The notes: generated by a model from the sequence alone, not told the origin. A DNA stretch of 64,000 nucleotides from DASWLF01 sp963768765 (GCA_963768765.1 CAVYJK010000012.1:18655-82654), one strand, 5' to 3'; positions 7,941-17,433 are shown, numbered from the stretch's first letter. Numbers and translations: made by a program.

Positions 7941-8072
7941 ACCAACCAAGAACAAAAACCGAAAACCGAAAACCAAGAAACCAAAAACCAAAAACCAAAA
8001 ACTAAAAACTAAAAACTAAGAGCTGACCGCTAACCGCTGAATGCTGAAAGCTGAGAGCTGAGAGCTAAAACC
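7941..8072. repeat. Heptamer tandem array ending at a korB start
   Basis: About 17 degenerate 7-base units in succession: CCGAAAA types, then ACCAAAA, ACTAAAA and finally GCTGA-containing units such as AAGCTGA and GAGCTGA. The unit sequence changes along the array but the 7-base step is kept. The array runs directly into the start of the first korB fragment. Confidence 0.8.
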
Positions 8073-8201
8073 ATGCCCGAAGAAGTCACCGAACTCATTC
8101 ATAAGTACCTGGGCCATGAAAAGAAGTTTCCCCGCGTCTGGTGCCCGGGGCGCGCCCACAGGCCCCTCGGCGGCGCCAGGGCAGACTATTGTGGAGGTTA
8201 A
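8073..8201 (+). pseudogene. Truncated 5' fragment of korB (copy 1)
   Basis: The first 26 or so codons closely match the start of the intact korB at 10267: MPEEVTELIHKYLGHEKKFP then RVWCPG, against MPEVTKLIHKYLRHEKKFPH then VWCPGC. After the CPG the match ends and the frame stops at 8201 after 43 codons. The second cluster Cys and the whole TPP domain are missing, so it cannot act as KorB. It sits where korB would be expected after korA. Confidence 0.85.
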
Positions 8202-8209
8202 AGTCAAGC

Positions 8210-8473
8210 GTGGAATCTTTCCGTCATAATCTTTCGCCGGTTGAAGTAAAAATTTTATTAACCACAGTAAAGGATCTAACCGAGAATCTTTGCATCCTGT
8301 ACTGTATTAAAATACCGGGTCCTTGCCCCCGGTGTGGTCAGGAGGAGATCTGTCAAAGCAGTGCGGTTAGTTTATTCAGCAGCAGTTTCGATAAGATAAC
8401 CCATGAAATTAAAGCCTGCCTCAGATGCGGGTGGAAAGATTTATCCATGCTTTTAATGGTGGAGAGACTGTAA
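8210..8473 (+). CDS. Small zinc-ribbon-like hypothetical protein
   Basis: An 87-residue frame from GTG 8210, between the two korB fragments. The first half is helical (SPVEVKILLTTVKDLTENLC); the second half has paired Cys motifs, CPRCGQEE and CLRCGWKD, spaced like a zinc ribbon. A GGAGG lies about 13 bases before the GTG, further than ideal. Base composition is lower in GC than korA or korB. No family is recognised. It may be a real small gene or a remnant captured in the rearranged kor region. Confidence 0.4.
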   Translation: MESFRHNLSPVEVKILLTTVKDLTENLCILYCIKIPGPCPRCGQEEICQSSAVSLFSSSFDKITHEIKACLRCGWKDLSMLLMVERL

Positions 8474-8647
8474 GAGGCCGCGCTGCCAGCTTTTTCCCCG
8501 CCCCCGCGCAGGAGCCTGGGGACGAGCCCAAATAAGTTGGATGCACCAGCCTCCGGCCTGGGTTTCACCGGCTGGAAGCCGGTTCCACTATATTTTAAAT
8601 TTACTGATGACTGACCACTGACAACTGACCCCTGGAGCGAAGCGCCC
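8474..8647. repeat. Palindromes plus heptamer array before korB fragment 2
   Basis: Contains CCGGCTGGAAGCCGG-type palindromes (about 8545-8590) and a short heptamer array (8602-8634) built of CTGACCA, CTGACAA and CTGACCC units. The array ends just before the start codon of the second korB fragment. Confidence 0.7.
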
Positions 8648-8740
8648 ATGCCCGAAGTCACCCAACTCATCCACAAGCACCTGCGCCACGTAAAAAACTT
8701 ATCCGGGGAGCCGTTATGCCTGCTACCGCCCGGGAGGTGA
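8648..8740 (+). pseudogene. Truncated 5' fragment of korB (copy 2)
   Basis: The first 14 codons, MPEVTQLIHKHLRH, match the start of intact korB (MPEVTKLIHKYLRH); similarity then fades and the frame stops after 31 codons. The downstream CBS gene starts within this remnant at 8716, and its SD (GGGGAG) lies in it. The fragment therefore seems to have been overwritten by the incoming CBS genes. Confidence 0.8.
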
Positions 8741-9183
8741 TGGACACCTCCTTTTCCACCCTGGCGCCGCGCCAGACCATCGCGCAGGCCTTCACGGTCA
8801 TCAAGGAGGCGTCCGCGGCTTCGGGGCAAGTGGTCTTCGGCCTCATGGTCATCGATGCCGAGGGGCGGCTGGTGGGCATGCTCTCCATGTACGACATTTT
8901 TCTCCTGATCCGTCCCAAGCATATCCACATCTGGGGGGAAATGAGCGACCTGGAGGTCTCCGGCATCATTGACGCCGCCTGTCAGCGGGCCAAAACCATC
9001 CTGGTGAGCGATGTCATGACCACGGACCTCATCACCATTACCCCGGATACCCATGTCCTCCACATCATCGACATCATGATTAAGAAACACGTGCGTCGTC
9101 TGCCGGTGCTGGAAGCCGGCCGGGTCATTGGGATTGTCTATATTTCCCGGGTGTTCGACTATTTGCTGAAACGCTTGGGATGA
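8716..9183 (+). CDS. CBS-pair domain protein
   Basis: A 155-residue protein made of two CBS motifs, which usually form one Bateman module binding adenosyl ligands. The first has AREVMDTSFSTLAPRQTIAQ and GRLVGMLSMYDIFLLI, with an insertion before the second, SDVMTTDLITITPDTHVLHI and RVIGIVYISRVFDYLL. No catalytic domain is attached. The ATG has a good SD (GGGGAG, six bases away). With the next gene it forms a CBS-only pair placed inside the kor operon, which suggests, without proof, energy-state control of the oxidoreductase. Confidence 0.88.
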   Translation: MPATAREVMDTSFSTLAPRQTIAQAFTVIKEASAASGQVVFGLMVIDAEGRLVGMLSMYDIFLLIRPKHIHIWGEMSDLEVSGIIDAACQRAKTILVSDVMTTDLITITPDTHVLHIIDIMIKKHVRRLPVLEAGRVIGIVYISRVFDYLLKRLG

Positions 9184-9207
9184 ACTATGGCAGTTTGGTA
9201 AATCACC

Positions 9208-10101
9208 ATGCCCATCATCGATCACCAGGGGGTCCTGAAGGGGGTAACGGTCCAGGAAGCCATGCGGCGACAAGTGGTGCGCCTGCCCCAGGAGGCGTTC
9301 CTGGCCGCGGCCATCCGCGCCACCATTAAATTTAAGGTCAATGCCCTCCTCATCACCGATGAAAGGTTGACCGGCCTGGGAGTGGTATCCAAGACCGACC
9401 TCATGGGCGCCTATTATGCCGGGCTCCCCCTGGAGACGCCACTGGGCCACGTTATGGTGGGGCCCCCGGTATTCTGCTCACCCCGGGATTCTCTGGACGC
9501 CGCCCTGGACCGGATGCGGGAGCATCAAATCCACCGCCTCTACGTGGTGGGCGAGGCGCCGCAGCAGCCCATCGGCGTTTTGGCCTATCCGGATATCGTG
9601 GGACTGCTCTACCGTTTCTGCAAGAACTGCGAGAGAAATGTGATGAGAAAAAAAGGAGGCGACTCGGCTCACCTTCCGGCAGACCATTACCGGATGCGGG
9701 AAGTAATGACCCCCAGCGTCTATGCCCATAGCGCCGGCGACAGCCTGCACCGGGTGATGGAAGGCCTGGCGGCCAATCGGTTCGGGGCCGTCCCCATCCT
9801 GGATGAATATCAACGGCCCGTGGGAGTGGTTTCCAAAACCGACCTGATGGCGGCTTATCTGCACGGGGTCCCCATCCACACGGAGGCGCGAGCCATCATG
9901 ACCTCCCCCGTGCAGGCCTGCGATCAAGAGGAATTCCTGGTGGTGGCGCTCCAGCAGATGATCTTTTCCGATATTCACCGGCTCTTTATCTCCAAAGGCA
10001 GTCTAAGTAACCTGGTGGGGGTGTTTTCGCTGTCCGACGCGGCCCGCATCCGTTCCGGCACCTGCCGGGCCTGCGTCACCAGCCGCATTAAGATTGGCTG
10101 A
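9208..10101 (+). CDS. Four-CBS protein with paired CxxC motifs
   Basis: A 297-residue protein containing two Bateman modules in tandem, each with two CBS motifs (VQEAMRRQVVRLPQEAF, GHVMVGPPVFCSPRDS, MREVMTPSVYAHSAGD, ARAIMTSPVQACDQEE). The GVVSKTDLMGAYYAGLPLET and GVVSKTDLMAAYLHGVPIHT segments show that the halves arose by duplication. Each module ends with a CxxC: FCKNCERN (around residue 140) and TCRACVTSRI near the C-terminus. Four Cys could bind one metal or sense redox state. It follows the other CBS gene by 24 bases. The start has little SD; no better one was found. Confidence 0.87.
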   Translation: MPIIDHQGVLKGVTVQEAMRRQVVRLPQEAFLAAAIRATIKFKVNALLITDERLTGLGVVSKTDLMGAYYAGLPLETPLGHVMVGPPVFCSPRDSLDAALDRMREHQIHRLYVVGEAPQQPIGVLAYPDIVGLLYRFCKNCERNVMRKKGGDSAHLPADHYRMREVMTPSVYAHSAGDSLHRVMEGLAANRFGAVPILDEYQRPVGVVSKTDLMAAYLHGVPIHTEARAIMTSPVQACDQEEFLVVALQQMIFSDIHRLFISKGSLSNLVGVFSLSDAARIRSGTCRACVTSRIKIG

Positions 10102-10179
10102 GGTCGATTAGCAACGTTCAGCCTCAGGGGGATAGGATTGACAACGGGGGAGATTTTGGAGCGCTTGGCGAAGTTGTAG
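10102..10179 (+). pseudogene. Stray 3' end of a second korA
   Basis: The frame ending at 10179 reads GLTTGEILERLAKL before its stop. The end of intact korA reads QLITPEEIVARLVKM. Spacing, the conserved TxxEI..RL.K pattern and the position directly ahead of korB fit the tail of a lost second korA. It follows at once after the four-CBS gene. The fragment is short, so the call rests on position as much as on similarity. Confidence 0.6.
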
Positions 10180-10221
10180 CAAATCTGGAGCGGGCCTTGC
10201 CCGCCATAATGCCCAGGCGGT

Positions 10222-10265
10222 GGTGGGCGGTGCCCACCCTACATAAAACCGAAAACCGAGCAAAC
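10222..10265. repeat. GGTGGGC palindrome and short heptamer array before korB
   Basis: GGTGGGCGGTGCCCACC (10222-10238) is followed by AAAACCG-type heptamers up to the korB ATG at 10267. No recognisable SD lies between them, so korB seems to start directly behind the array. Confidence 0.75.
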
Positions 10266-10266
10266 T

Positions 10267-11112
10267 ATGCCCGAAGTAACCAAACTCATCCACAAGTACC
10301 TGCGCCACGAAAAGAAGTTCCCCCACGTCTGGTGCCCGGGGTGCGGCAACGGCATCGTGTTGGGGGCCCTCATCCGGGCCATTGATAAGACCGGTTTCAC
10401 CAATGACGAAATCGTCCTGGTCTCCGGCATCGGCTGCTCGGGGCGCCTCTCCGTGTACGTGGACTTTAATACGCTGCACACCACCCACGGCCGGGCCCTG
10501 ACCTTCGCCACCGGGGTGAAGCTGGCCAACCCCAAACTCCAGGTCATCGTGGTCATGGGGGACGGCGACGCCACCGCCATCGGCGGCAACCACTTCATCC
10601 ACGCGGCCCGGCGCAACCTGAACCTGACGGCCATCATCATCAACAACAACATCTACGGCATGACCGGCGGGCAGTACTCGCCCACCACCCCGTACGGCGC
10701 CCGCTCCACCACGTCCCTGTATGGCCACATCGAGCACCCCTTTTCCATCGCCGAGTTGGCGGTGACCGCAGGGGCCGCCATGGTGGGTCGGGGCACGGTC
10801 TATCATGCCACCTTGCTGGCTGAGTTGATGGAACAGGCCATTTTGAAGCGGGGCTTCGCCGTGGTGGAAGTCATCAGCCACTGCCACACCCAGTTCGGCC
10901 TGAAAAACAAACTGGGGGGCCCGGTGGAAATGATGCGCGCCCAGAAAGAGATGGCCGTGCGGGTGGAAAAGGCCAAAACCATGACCCCGGAGGAACTGGC
11001 AGGCAAAATCACCATCGGCACCCTGGTGGATCGGGACCTGCCCATCTATACCCAGGAGTACCGCCGCATCCGGGAAGCGGCCCGGGCGGCGCTGGAAGGG
11101 AAGGAAAAATAG
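10267..11112 (+). CDS. korB: 2-oxoacid:ferredoxin oxidoreductase beta subunit
   Basis: A 281-residue subunit that binds thiamine diphosphate. CPGCGNG (Cys23, Cys26) begins the cluster- and substrate-binding region; the TPP/Mg2+ motif is GDGDATAIGGNHF (98 onward) followed by IIINNNIYGMTGGQ. Length is full. This is the only complete korB in the region, lying behind a stray korA tail and a heptamer array. It works with KorA, KorC and KorD to oxidise a 2-oxoacid and reduce ferredoxin; in reverse it can fix CO2. The proteins do not settle whether the substrate is 2-oxoglutarate or another 2-oxoacid. Confidence 0.93.
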   Translation: MPEVTKLIHKYLRHEKKFPHVWCPGCGNGIVLGALIRAIDKTGFTNDEIVLVSGIGCSGRLSVYVDFNTLHTTHGRALTFATGVKLANPKLQVIVVMGDGDATAIGGNHFIHAARRNLNLTAIIINNNIYGMTGGQYSPTTPYGARSTTSLYGHIEHPFSIAELAVTAGAAMVGRGTVYHATLLAELMEQAILKRGFAVVEVISHCHTQFGLKNKLGGPVEMMRAQKEMAVRVEKAKTMTPEELAGKITIGTLVDRDLPIYTQEYRRIREAARAALEGKEK

Positions 11113-11215
11113 TTCAAAGTTCAAGGTTCAAAGTTCAAAGTTGAAAAACCTCAAACCTTTGAACCTTGAACTTTGAACCTTGAACTTTGAACCTTGAACT
11201 TTGAACTCTGAACAG
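11111..11215. repeat. Heptamer array forming an inverted pair
   Basis: Five TTCAAAG/TTCAAGG units read one way, and after a short middle about nine CTTTGAA/CCTTGAA units read the complementary way. The region can fold into a large imperfect hairpin between korB and korC. The 7-base step is exact in both arms. Confidence 0.85.
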
Positions 11216-11225
11216 GTAAGCACTC

Positions 11226-11815
11226 ATGCAAAATCGTTACGAAATCCGGCTGGCCGGCTCCGGGGGCCAGGGATTGATCCTGGCGGGGGTCATATTGGCG
11301 GAGGCGGCGGGCCTCTATGACGGCAAGTTTGTCTGCCAGACCCAGAGCTACGGGCCCGCGGCCCGGGGCGGCGCTTCCATGGCCGAAGTGGTCATTAGCG
11401 ACTCCGAGATCGACTACCCCAAGGCGGTGCATCCGGACGTGCTCCTGGCCATGAACCAGAAGTCCCTGGATACCTATGGCTCTTGGACCTGAAGCCCGAA
11501 GGCCTGCTCGTGGTGGATGCCACGTTTGTCAAGGAGATTCCGGACCATCATCGGGTGTTTGCCATCCCTTTCACCGAGATGGCCCGGGACCAGACCGGCA
11601 AGGTGATGGCGGCCAACATCGTGGCCCTGGGCGCCCTGGGCGCCCTGACCGGGGCCGTGACCCTGAAGAGCCTGGAGGCCGCGGTCCTGGCCCGGGTCCC
11701 CCCGGGCACCGCCGAGATGAACCAAAAGGCCCTGGCCGCGGGCGTCCAGGCGGCGGCGCGGCTCCTGCGGGAAGAGCCGCAGGCCAATCCGAGTTATGAA
11801 GAAGAGGGGGTGTGA
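11226..11815 (+). CDS. korC: 2-oxoacid:ferredoxin oxidoreductase gamma subunit (frameshifted)
   Basis: The N-terminal part (YEIRLAGSGGQGLILAGVIL, TQSYGPAARGGASMAEVVIS) is in the frame of 11226 and stops at 11492. The rest (LDLKPEGLLVVDATFV, TGKVMAANIVALGALGALTG) is in another frame from about 11483 to 11815. One missing base near 11480 would join them into a normal protein of about 196 residues. The gamma domain completes the CoA-dependent catalytic complex. All four subunits have only one complete locus here, so a sequence error is more likely than true loss; decay cannot be excluded. Confidence 0.85.
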
Positions 11816-12050
11816 TAGGGGCAGGTAGGGGATGAACGACTTTTTCTCCTGGCAATTCTTCCAGGCCCTGCTTAACGGGCGCAGGCCAAACTCTGCGACA
11901 CCTCCTGCGGCCCCAGCATCCTGCACCAAGGAGGTTGCCAGATTTACTGGCAAAGTTGATAATATATTTAAATCAGAGGAATATTTTATTCTTACCGGTA
12001 TCCAGACCTGGGCTGCAATCAAGTACAGTTATAATTTTAGGGAGTGAAAG

Positions 12051-13115
12051 ATGCTGAAAGAAGCCATCTTGAAGGTGGTCACCCGGCAGGATTTGACGGA
12101 AGACGAAATGACCCGGGCCATGGAGGCCATCATGGAAGGCCACGCCACCGAGGCCCAGATCGGCGCCTTCATTACGGCGCTGCGGATGAAGGGCGAGAGC
12201 GTGGCGGAAATCACCGCCGCGGCCCGGGTCATGCGGGCCAAGGCCACCCGTATTCCCATCTCCGACGGCCTCATCGACCTGGACCGGGACGAGATCAACG
12301 TGGAGTGGGAGACCGTGGTGGACACCTGCGGCACCGGGGGGGACGCCACCGCCACCTTCAACGTCTCCACCACCACCGCCTTCGTGGTGGCCGGCGCCGG
12401 GCTCAAGGTGGCCAAGCACGGCAACCGGGCGGTATCAAGCCGCTGCGGCTCCGCCGACGTCATCGAGGCCCTGGGGATTAATCTCTCCCTGACCCCGGAC
12501 CAGGTGGCCTGGTGCATCCTGGAATTGGGCATCGGCTTTCTCTTCGCCCCCCAGCTCCATGGGGCCATGCGCTACGCCATCGGCCCCCGGCGGGAGATCG
12601 GCATCCGCACCATCTTCAACGTCCTGGGGCCGCTCACCAACCCGGCCAACGCCAACGTCCAGGTGCTGGGGGTCTATGACCCCAGGCTCACGGAGCCCCT
12701 GGCCCAGGTTCTGGGGAACCTGGGGGGCAAGAGCGCCTTCGTGGTTTACGGCGAAGGCTCCTTTGATGAAATCAGCATCGTGGGCCCCACCCGGGTGAGC
12801 CAACTCAAGGACGGGGAGGTCAGCACCTACAACATTGCGCCGGAGGATTTCGGCCTCAAAAGGGCCGCGTTGGAGGATATCAAGGGCGGCGACGTCTTTG
12901 AGAACGCCCGCATCGTGCGCGCCGTGCTGGAAGGGGAGGGGGGGCCCCGGGAAGACATGGTGGCCCTGAACGCGGCCGCGGCCTTCATCGCCGCGGGCCT
13001 GAGCCCGGATTTTCCCCACGGCATCAAGCTGGCCCGCAAGACGATTCATAGCGGCAGGGCCTTGCAGAAGTTGAATGATTTGATCGCCAAGAGCAAGTCA
13101 TTCGGGGAAGTTTAG
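12051..13115 (+). CDS. trpD: Anthranilate phosphoribosyltransferase
   Basis: A 354-residue enzyme that transfers phosphoribose from PRPP to anthranilate. The N-terminal helical domain (TEDEMTRAMEAIMEGHATEA) precedes the catalytic motif DTCGTGGDATATFNVST, then KVAKHGNRAVSSRCGSADV. The second part has GIRTIFNVLGPLTNPANA. Length is slightly above average. A clear SD (AGGGAG) precedes the ATG. It resumes the tryptophan pathway 7.4 kb after trpG and starts the trpD-C-F-B-A block. The 235 bases between korC and trpD contain no convincing gene. Confidence 0.95.
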   Translation: MLKEAILKVVTRQDLTEDEMTRAMEAIMEGHATEAQIGAFITALRMKGESVAEITAAARVMRAKATRIPISDGLIDLDRDEINVEWETVVDTCGTGGDATATFNVSTTTAFVVAGAGLKVAKHGNRAVSSRCGSADVIEALGINLSLTPDQVAWCILELGIGFLFAPQLHGAMRYAIGPRREIGIRTIFNVLGPLTNPANANVQVLGVYDPRLTEPLAQVLGNLGGKSAFVVYGEGSFDEISIVGPTRVSQLKDGEVSTYNIAPEDFGLKRAALEDIKGGDVFENARIVRAVLEGEGGPREDMVALNAAAAFIAAGLSPDFPHGIKLARKTIHSGRALQKLNDLIAKSKSFGEV

Positions 13116-13175
13116 CGGTCAGCTATCAGCCTGATTTTTTTAAGTTGAAAGCTGACTGCGGAAAGCTGAAAGCTC
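13113..13175. repeat. Heptamer array between trpD and trpC
   Basis: Units AGCGGTC, AGCTATC, AGCCTGA, then after a T run AAGCTGA, CTGCGGA, AAGCTGA and AAGCTCA lead directly to the trpC ATG. No SD is visible between the last unit and the start codon. Confidence 0.75.
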
Positions 13176-13973
13176 ATGGATTTTTTAGCAAAAATTGTGG
13201 CCCAGAAGACTGGAAGAGTAACGCTCCGCCTGTTCGAATCTGGGAGGATTGTGGAATTCAAGGCCGCCATCGCCAATAGGTCGGCGCCCTTATCGCTGAA
13301 GGCGGCCCTGGACGGGCGGCGGCCCGCCATCATCGCGGAGATCAAGAGGGCCTCTCCCTCCAGGGGCGAATTCGCCATGGGTCTGGAGCCGGTGGAGCTG
13401 GCCCGCCGCTACCAGGAAAACGGGGCCGCGGCCATCTCGGTGCTCACCGAGACCCATTACTTCAAGGGCGACCCGGATTTCATCCGGCAGATACGCCCGG
13501 TGGTCAGTTTGCCCATATTGCGCAAGGATTTCATCCTGGAACCCATCCAGGTGTATGAAACCGCGGCCCTGGGGGCCGACGCCCTGCTGCTCATCGTCAG
13601 CCTGCTGGAATCGGGGCAACTGCTGGCCTTGCTGCTGCTGGCGCGCTCCCTGGGTCTGGAAGCCCTGGTGGAGGTGCACACCCGGAAGGAAATGGAGACC
13701 GCCCTGGCCGCGGGGGCCAGGGTCATCGGCATCAACTCCCGTAACCTCCATACCTTCGAGATGTTCCCGGACCGGGCCCTGGAGCTGGCCCCCCTGGCGC
13801 CCCCGGACGTGACCCTGGTGGCCGCCTCGGGCCTGAAAACACCGGCCGACCTGGAGCGCTACGAGCAGGCCGGCATCCATGCCTTTCTCATCGGCGAAAC
13901 CCTGGTGACCGCCCCCGACCCGGGCGCGAAATTGCGGGAGTTTGTGGGATTGGATGTTGGGGGAGGGGGCTAA
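13176..13973 (+). CDS. trpC: Indole-3-glycerol-phosphate synthase
   Basis: A 265-residue TIM barrel that closes the indole ring from CdRP. The hallmark AEIKRASPSRGEF loop with the catalytic Lys is near residues 52-64; ISVLTETHYFKGDPDF, LRKDFILEPIQVYE, GINSRNLHTFEM and AASGLKTPADL follow in the right order. Length is normal. The ATG at 13176 directly follows a heptamer repeat array without a clear SD, as for korB. It is not fused to TrpF, which is encoded next. Confidence 0.94.
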   Translation: MDFLAKIVAQKTGRVTLRLFESGRIVEFKAAIANRSAPLSLKAALDGRRPAIIAEIKRASPSRGEFAMGLEPVELARRYQENGAAAISVLTETHYFKGDPDFIRQIRPVVSLPILRKDFILEPIQVYETAALGADALLLIVSLLESGQLLALLLLARSLGLEALVEVHTRKEMETALAAGARVIGINSRNLHTFEMFPDRALELAPLAPPDVTLVAASGLKTPADLERYEQAGIHAFLIGETLVTAPDPGAKLREFVGLDVGGGG

Positions 13974-14033
13974 CGGGCAGCCCGCCCTCGGCCCCTGGCC
14001 CTTCCCCCCAAAAACCACAACTTAGGCTCAGAT

Positions 14034-14654
14034 ATGGTACGTATTAAAATCTGCGGCATCACCAATCTGGAAGACGCGCGGCTGGCCGCGGGTCTGGGCG
14101 CCGACGCCCTGGGGTTTATTTTTTATCCTAAAAGCCCCCGGAAGGTGGCGCCGGAGGCGGCTCGGGAGATTATCGCCCAGTTGCCCCCCTTCGTCTTAAG
14201 CGTCGGGGTCTTCGTGGACGAAGACGCGGCCCGGTGCGGGACCTGGCCGCCCGGGTGGGCCTGGATTGGCTGCAACTCCACGGTCAGGAATCCCCGGAAT
14301 ACTGCCGCTCCCTGGGGCGCCGGGTGATCAAGGGCTTCCGCATCCGGGACGAAAACTCTCCTGCAGGACCTGGCGGCCTACCGGGGCGCGGCCCAGGCCC
14401 TGCTGCTGGATACCTACAAGCAGGGACAGACCGGCGGCACCGGGGAGACCTTCGACTGGCGCCTGGCCAAAGAGGCGAGACAATTCGGCCCCATCATCCT
14501 GGCCGGGGGCCTCAATCCGGACAACGTGGCCCGGGCCATCGAGATGGCGCAACCCCAGGCCGTGGACGTGGCCAGCGGCGTGGAAACCGCGCCGGGGAAA
14601 AAAGACCCGGAAAAACTAAAAAGGTTTTTCGCCGCAGTTGGCGGCGTTAAATGA
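14034..14654 (+). CDS. trpF: Phosphoribosylanthranilate isomerase (two frameshifts)
   Basis: The start (MVRIKICGITNLEDARLAAG, FIFYPKSPRKV) is in one frame to about 14230; VRDLAARVGLDWLQLHGQES and VIKGFRIRDE are in a second to about 14350; LQDLAAYRGAAQALLLDTY, GGTGETFDWRLAKEA and IILAGGLNPDNVARAIEM return to the first frame and stop at 14654. Together they give a complete TrpF of about 206 residues with the N-terminal catalytic Cys (KICGIT) and the phosphate-binding GGL motif. The two shifts compensate each other, as expected for consensus errors or very recent mutations. Confidence 0.87.
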
Positions 14655-14881
14655 AGTTGAGGGAGGGGGCTAGGGGCAGAAGCCCTTACCCCCTCCCCCA
14701 AACCCCCTCCCCCAACCCCTTATGAGTTTTCAGGATAAGGCCTGGGAAGTCGGGGCAAAAGCCCCGCCTTCCCAGGCCCCTTAAAGGGTTGGGAGGGGGG
14801 CTTGGGGGGAGGGCAGGGACTTCGTCCCTGGCCCTCCCCCACCAAACTGGGGAGCGACCACCAAAACTAAGGAGGTTCATT
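14655..14881. repeat. Palindrome-rich spacer between trpF and trpB
   Basis: Contains a near-perfect hairpin with arms CCTGGGAAGTCGGGGC and its complement around AAAA (14741-14776), then a G-rich element and a second hairpin with arms AGGGCAGGGAC and GTCCCTGGCCCT (14811-14836). The CCTGGGAAG hairpin family recurs at 17094-17130, about 44397 and about 56228. Confidence 0.75.
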
Positions 14882-16061
<1,180 letters not shown>

Positions 16062-16075
<14 letters not shown>

Positions 16076-16872
16076 GCAAGTCTTCAAGCGGCTGCAAGCA
16101 AAGGGGGAGAAGGCCCTCATTCCTTTTATCACCGCCGGGGACCCGGACCTGGCCACCACCCGGGCCCTGGCCCTCACCATGGCCGCTCGGGGGGCCGACC
16201 TGCTGGAACTGGGCATTCCCTTCTCCGACCCCCTGGCCGACGGCCCCACCATCCAGGCGGCCAGCAACCGGGCGGTGCAGGGCGGGGTGCACCTCATTGA
16301 CGTCCTGAAGCTGGCGGGGGAACTGCGCCGGGAAACGGACCTCCCCCTGATCCTCATGGGCTACTACAACCCCATCCTGAAGTACGGCCTGGAGCGCACC
16401 GCCAGCGAGGCCGCGGCCCGGGGAGTGGACGGCTTCATCATCCCGGACCTGCCGCCGGAGGAAGCCGGACCCCTGGCGGGCGGCCGCGGCCCAGGCCGGA
16501 GTGGCCGCCATCTTCCTGGCGGCGCCCACCAGCGGGGCGGCGCGTATCAAGACCCTCGGGCACCTTACCAGGGGCTTCCTGTATTACGTTTCGGTCACCG
16601 GCATCACCGGGGCCCGCGCCGAACTGCCCCCGGACCTGGCGGCGGCGCTCACGGAAGTGCGCTCCCTGGTGAAGTGCCCCCTGGCCGTGGGCTTCGGCAT
16701 CTCCACCCCGGAACAGGTGGCAAGCCTCGCCCCCTACGTGGACGGCGTGGTGGTGGGCAGCGCCATCGTGGCCCGGGTGGCGAAGGTGAAAGAGAAGGGA
16801 TTAGAAAGATTGCTCCTGGAGATCGGCGACTTCATCGCCGCCCTCAAGGAGCCTCTGCGGGCTCGGAAATAA
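16062..16872 (+). CDS. trpA: Tryptophan synthase alpha subunit (one frameshift)
   Basis: Starts at GTG 16062 inside the end of trpB. KALIPFITAGDPD, ELGIPFSDPLADGPTIQAA with the catalytic acidic residues, and GVDGFIIPDLPPEEA are in one frame to about 16480. The rest, VAAIFLAAPTS, YYVSVTGITGARAELP, CPLAVGFGISTPEQV and GVVVGSAIVARV, is one frame over. An extra base in the G/C run near 16475-16490 explains this. The joined protein is about 269 residues, normal for TrpA, which cleaves indole-3-glycerol phosphate and channels indole to TrpB. Confidence 0.9.
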
Positions 16873-16898
16873 AAACGCATCCTCCGCAAAAGCACCTA

Positions 16899-16977
16899 TC
16901 ATGTCATTCTGAGGGAGCGAAGCGACTGAAGAATCTCTAAGATGCGAGATTCTTCGCTGCGCTCAGAATGACAGAAG
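16899..16977. repeat. TCATTCTGAG inverted repeat
   Basis: TGTCATTCTGAGGGAGCGAA and AGATTCTTCGCTGCGCTCAG-type arms form a long inverted repeat. The same element is at about 26780-26858. Its translations (HSERSEESRIL, LRSLRMT) are known as recurrent false proteins across several phyla. Confidence 0.8.
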
Positions 16978-17433
16978 GGCTTTTTGCAAGGCTTTCGAAT
17001 TGAGGGGAGGGCCGGGGGAATGGTAGCACAGGCGTCTCGCCTGTGATCCCCCGCCCTCCCCTCAAACTCCCCTCCCAACCCCCTGAAATGGAACCAGGGA
17101 AGGCGGGACCTTCGGCCCCGACTTCCCTGGCTTTCATACCACGTTGCCTTCAAATAAGTGATACGGATTGCACCCAACAACGTGTTTATTATGTAGGGGC
17201 GCACCCATGTGTGCGCCCTCAGAGCGGGCGGACACGCAGGTCCGCCCCTACAAAAAATTCCTTGTCTGACGGCGACTTGGTATAAAATGTAGGGTACGTC
17301 TTACGCACCATTTATGATTGCGGAGTAAAGTAATTTGAGGGGAGGGCGGGGGGTAACGAATCCCCCGCCCTCCCCTTAAACTCCCCTCTCAGCCCCCTGA
17401 AATGGTAAATAGAAAGTTGGGCTTTAGAAATAA
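16978..17433. repeat. Repeat-filled spacer after trpA
   Basis: No gene is supported. It contains a REP-like copy (17026-17045, GCACAGGCGTCTCGCCTGTG), two copies of a G-rich element (17003-17090 and 17337-17401) that read GGGGAGGGCGGGGG and its complement, a CCAGGGAAGGCGGG hairpin (17094-17130), and a pair of GTAGGGGCG arms (about 17195-17253). Confidence 0.75.

Noticed and set aside
7941..8072. Heptamer arrays as a possible CRISPR array
   Set aside because: Units are 7 bases with no spacers, degenerate, and there are no cas genes.
11832..12047. 71-codon plus-strand frame between korC and trpD
   Set aside because: No SD or recognisable motif, and composition changes halfway; too weak to call a gene.
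14789..14881. Upstream extension of trpB
   Set aside because: It runs through repeat DNA, and a strong TAAGGAGG lies just before TTG 14882, where homology begins.
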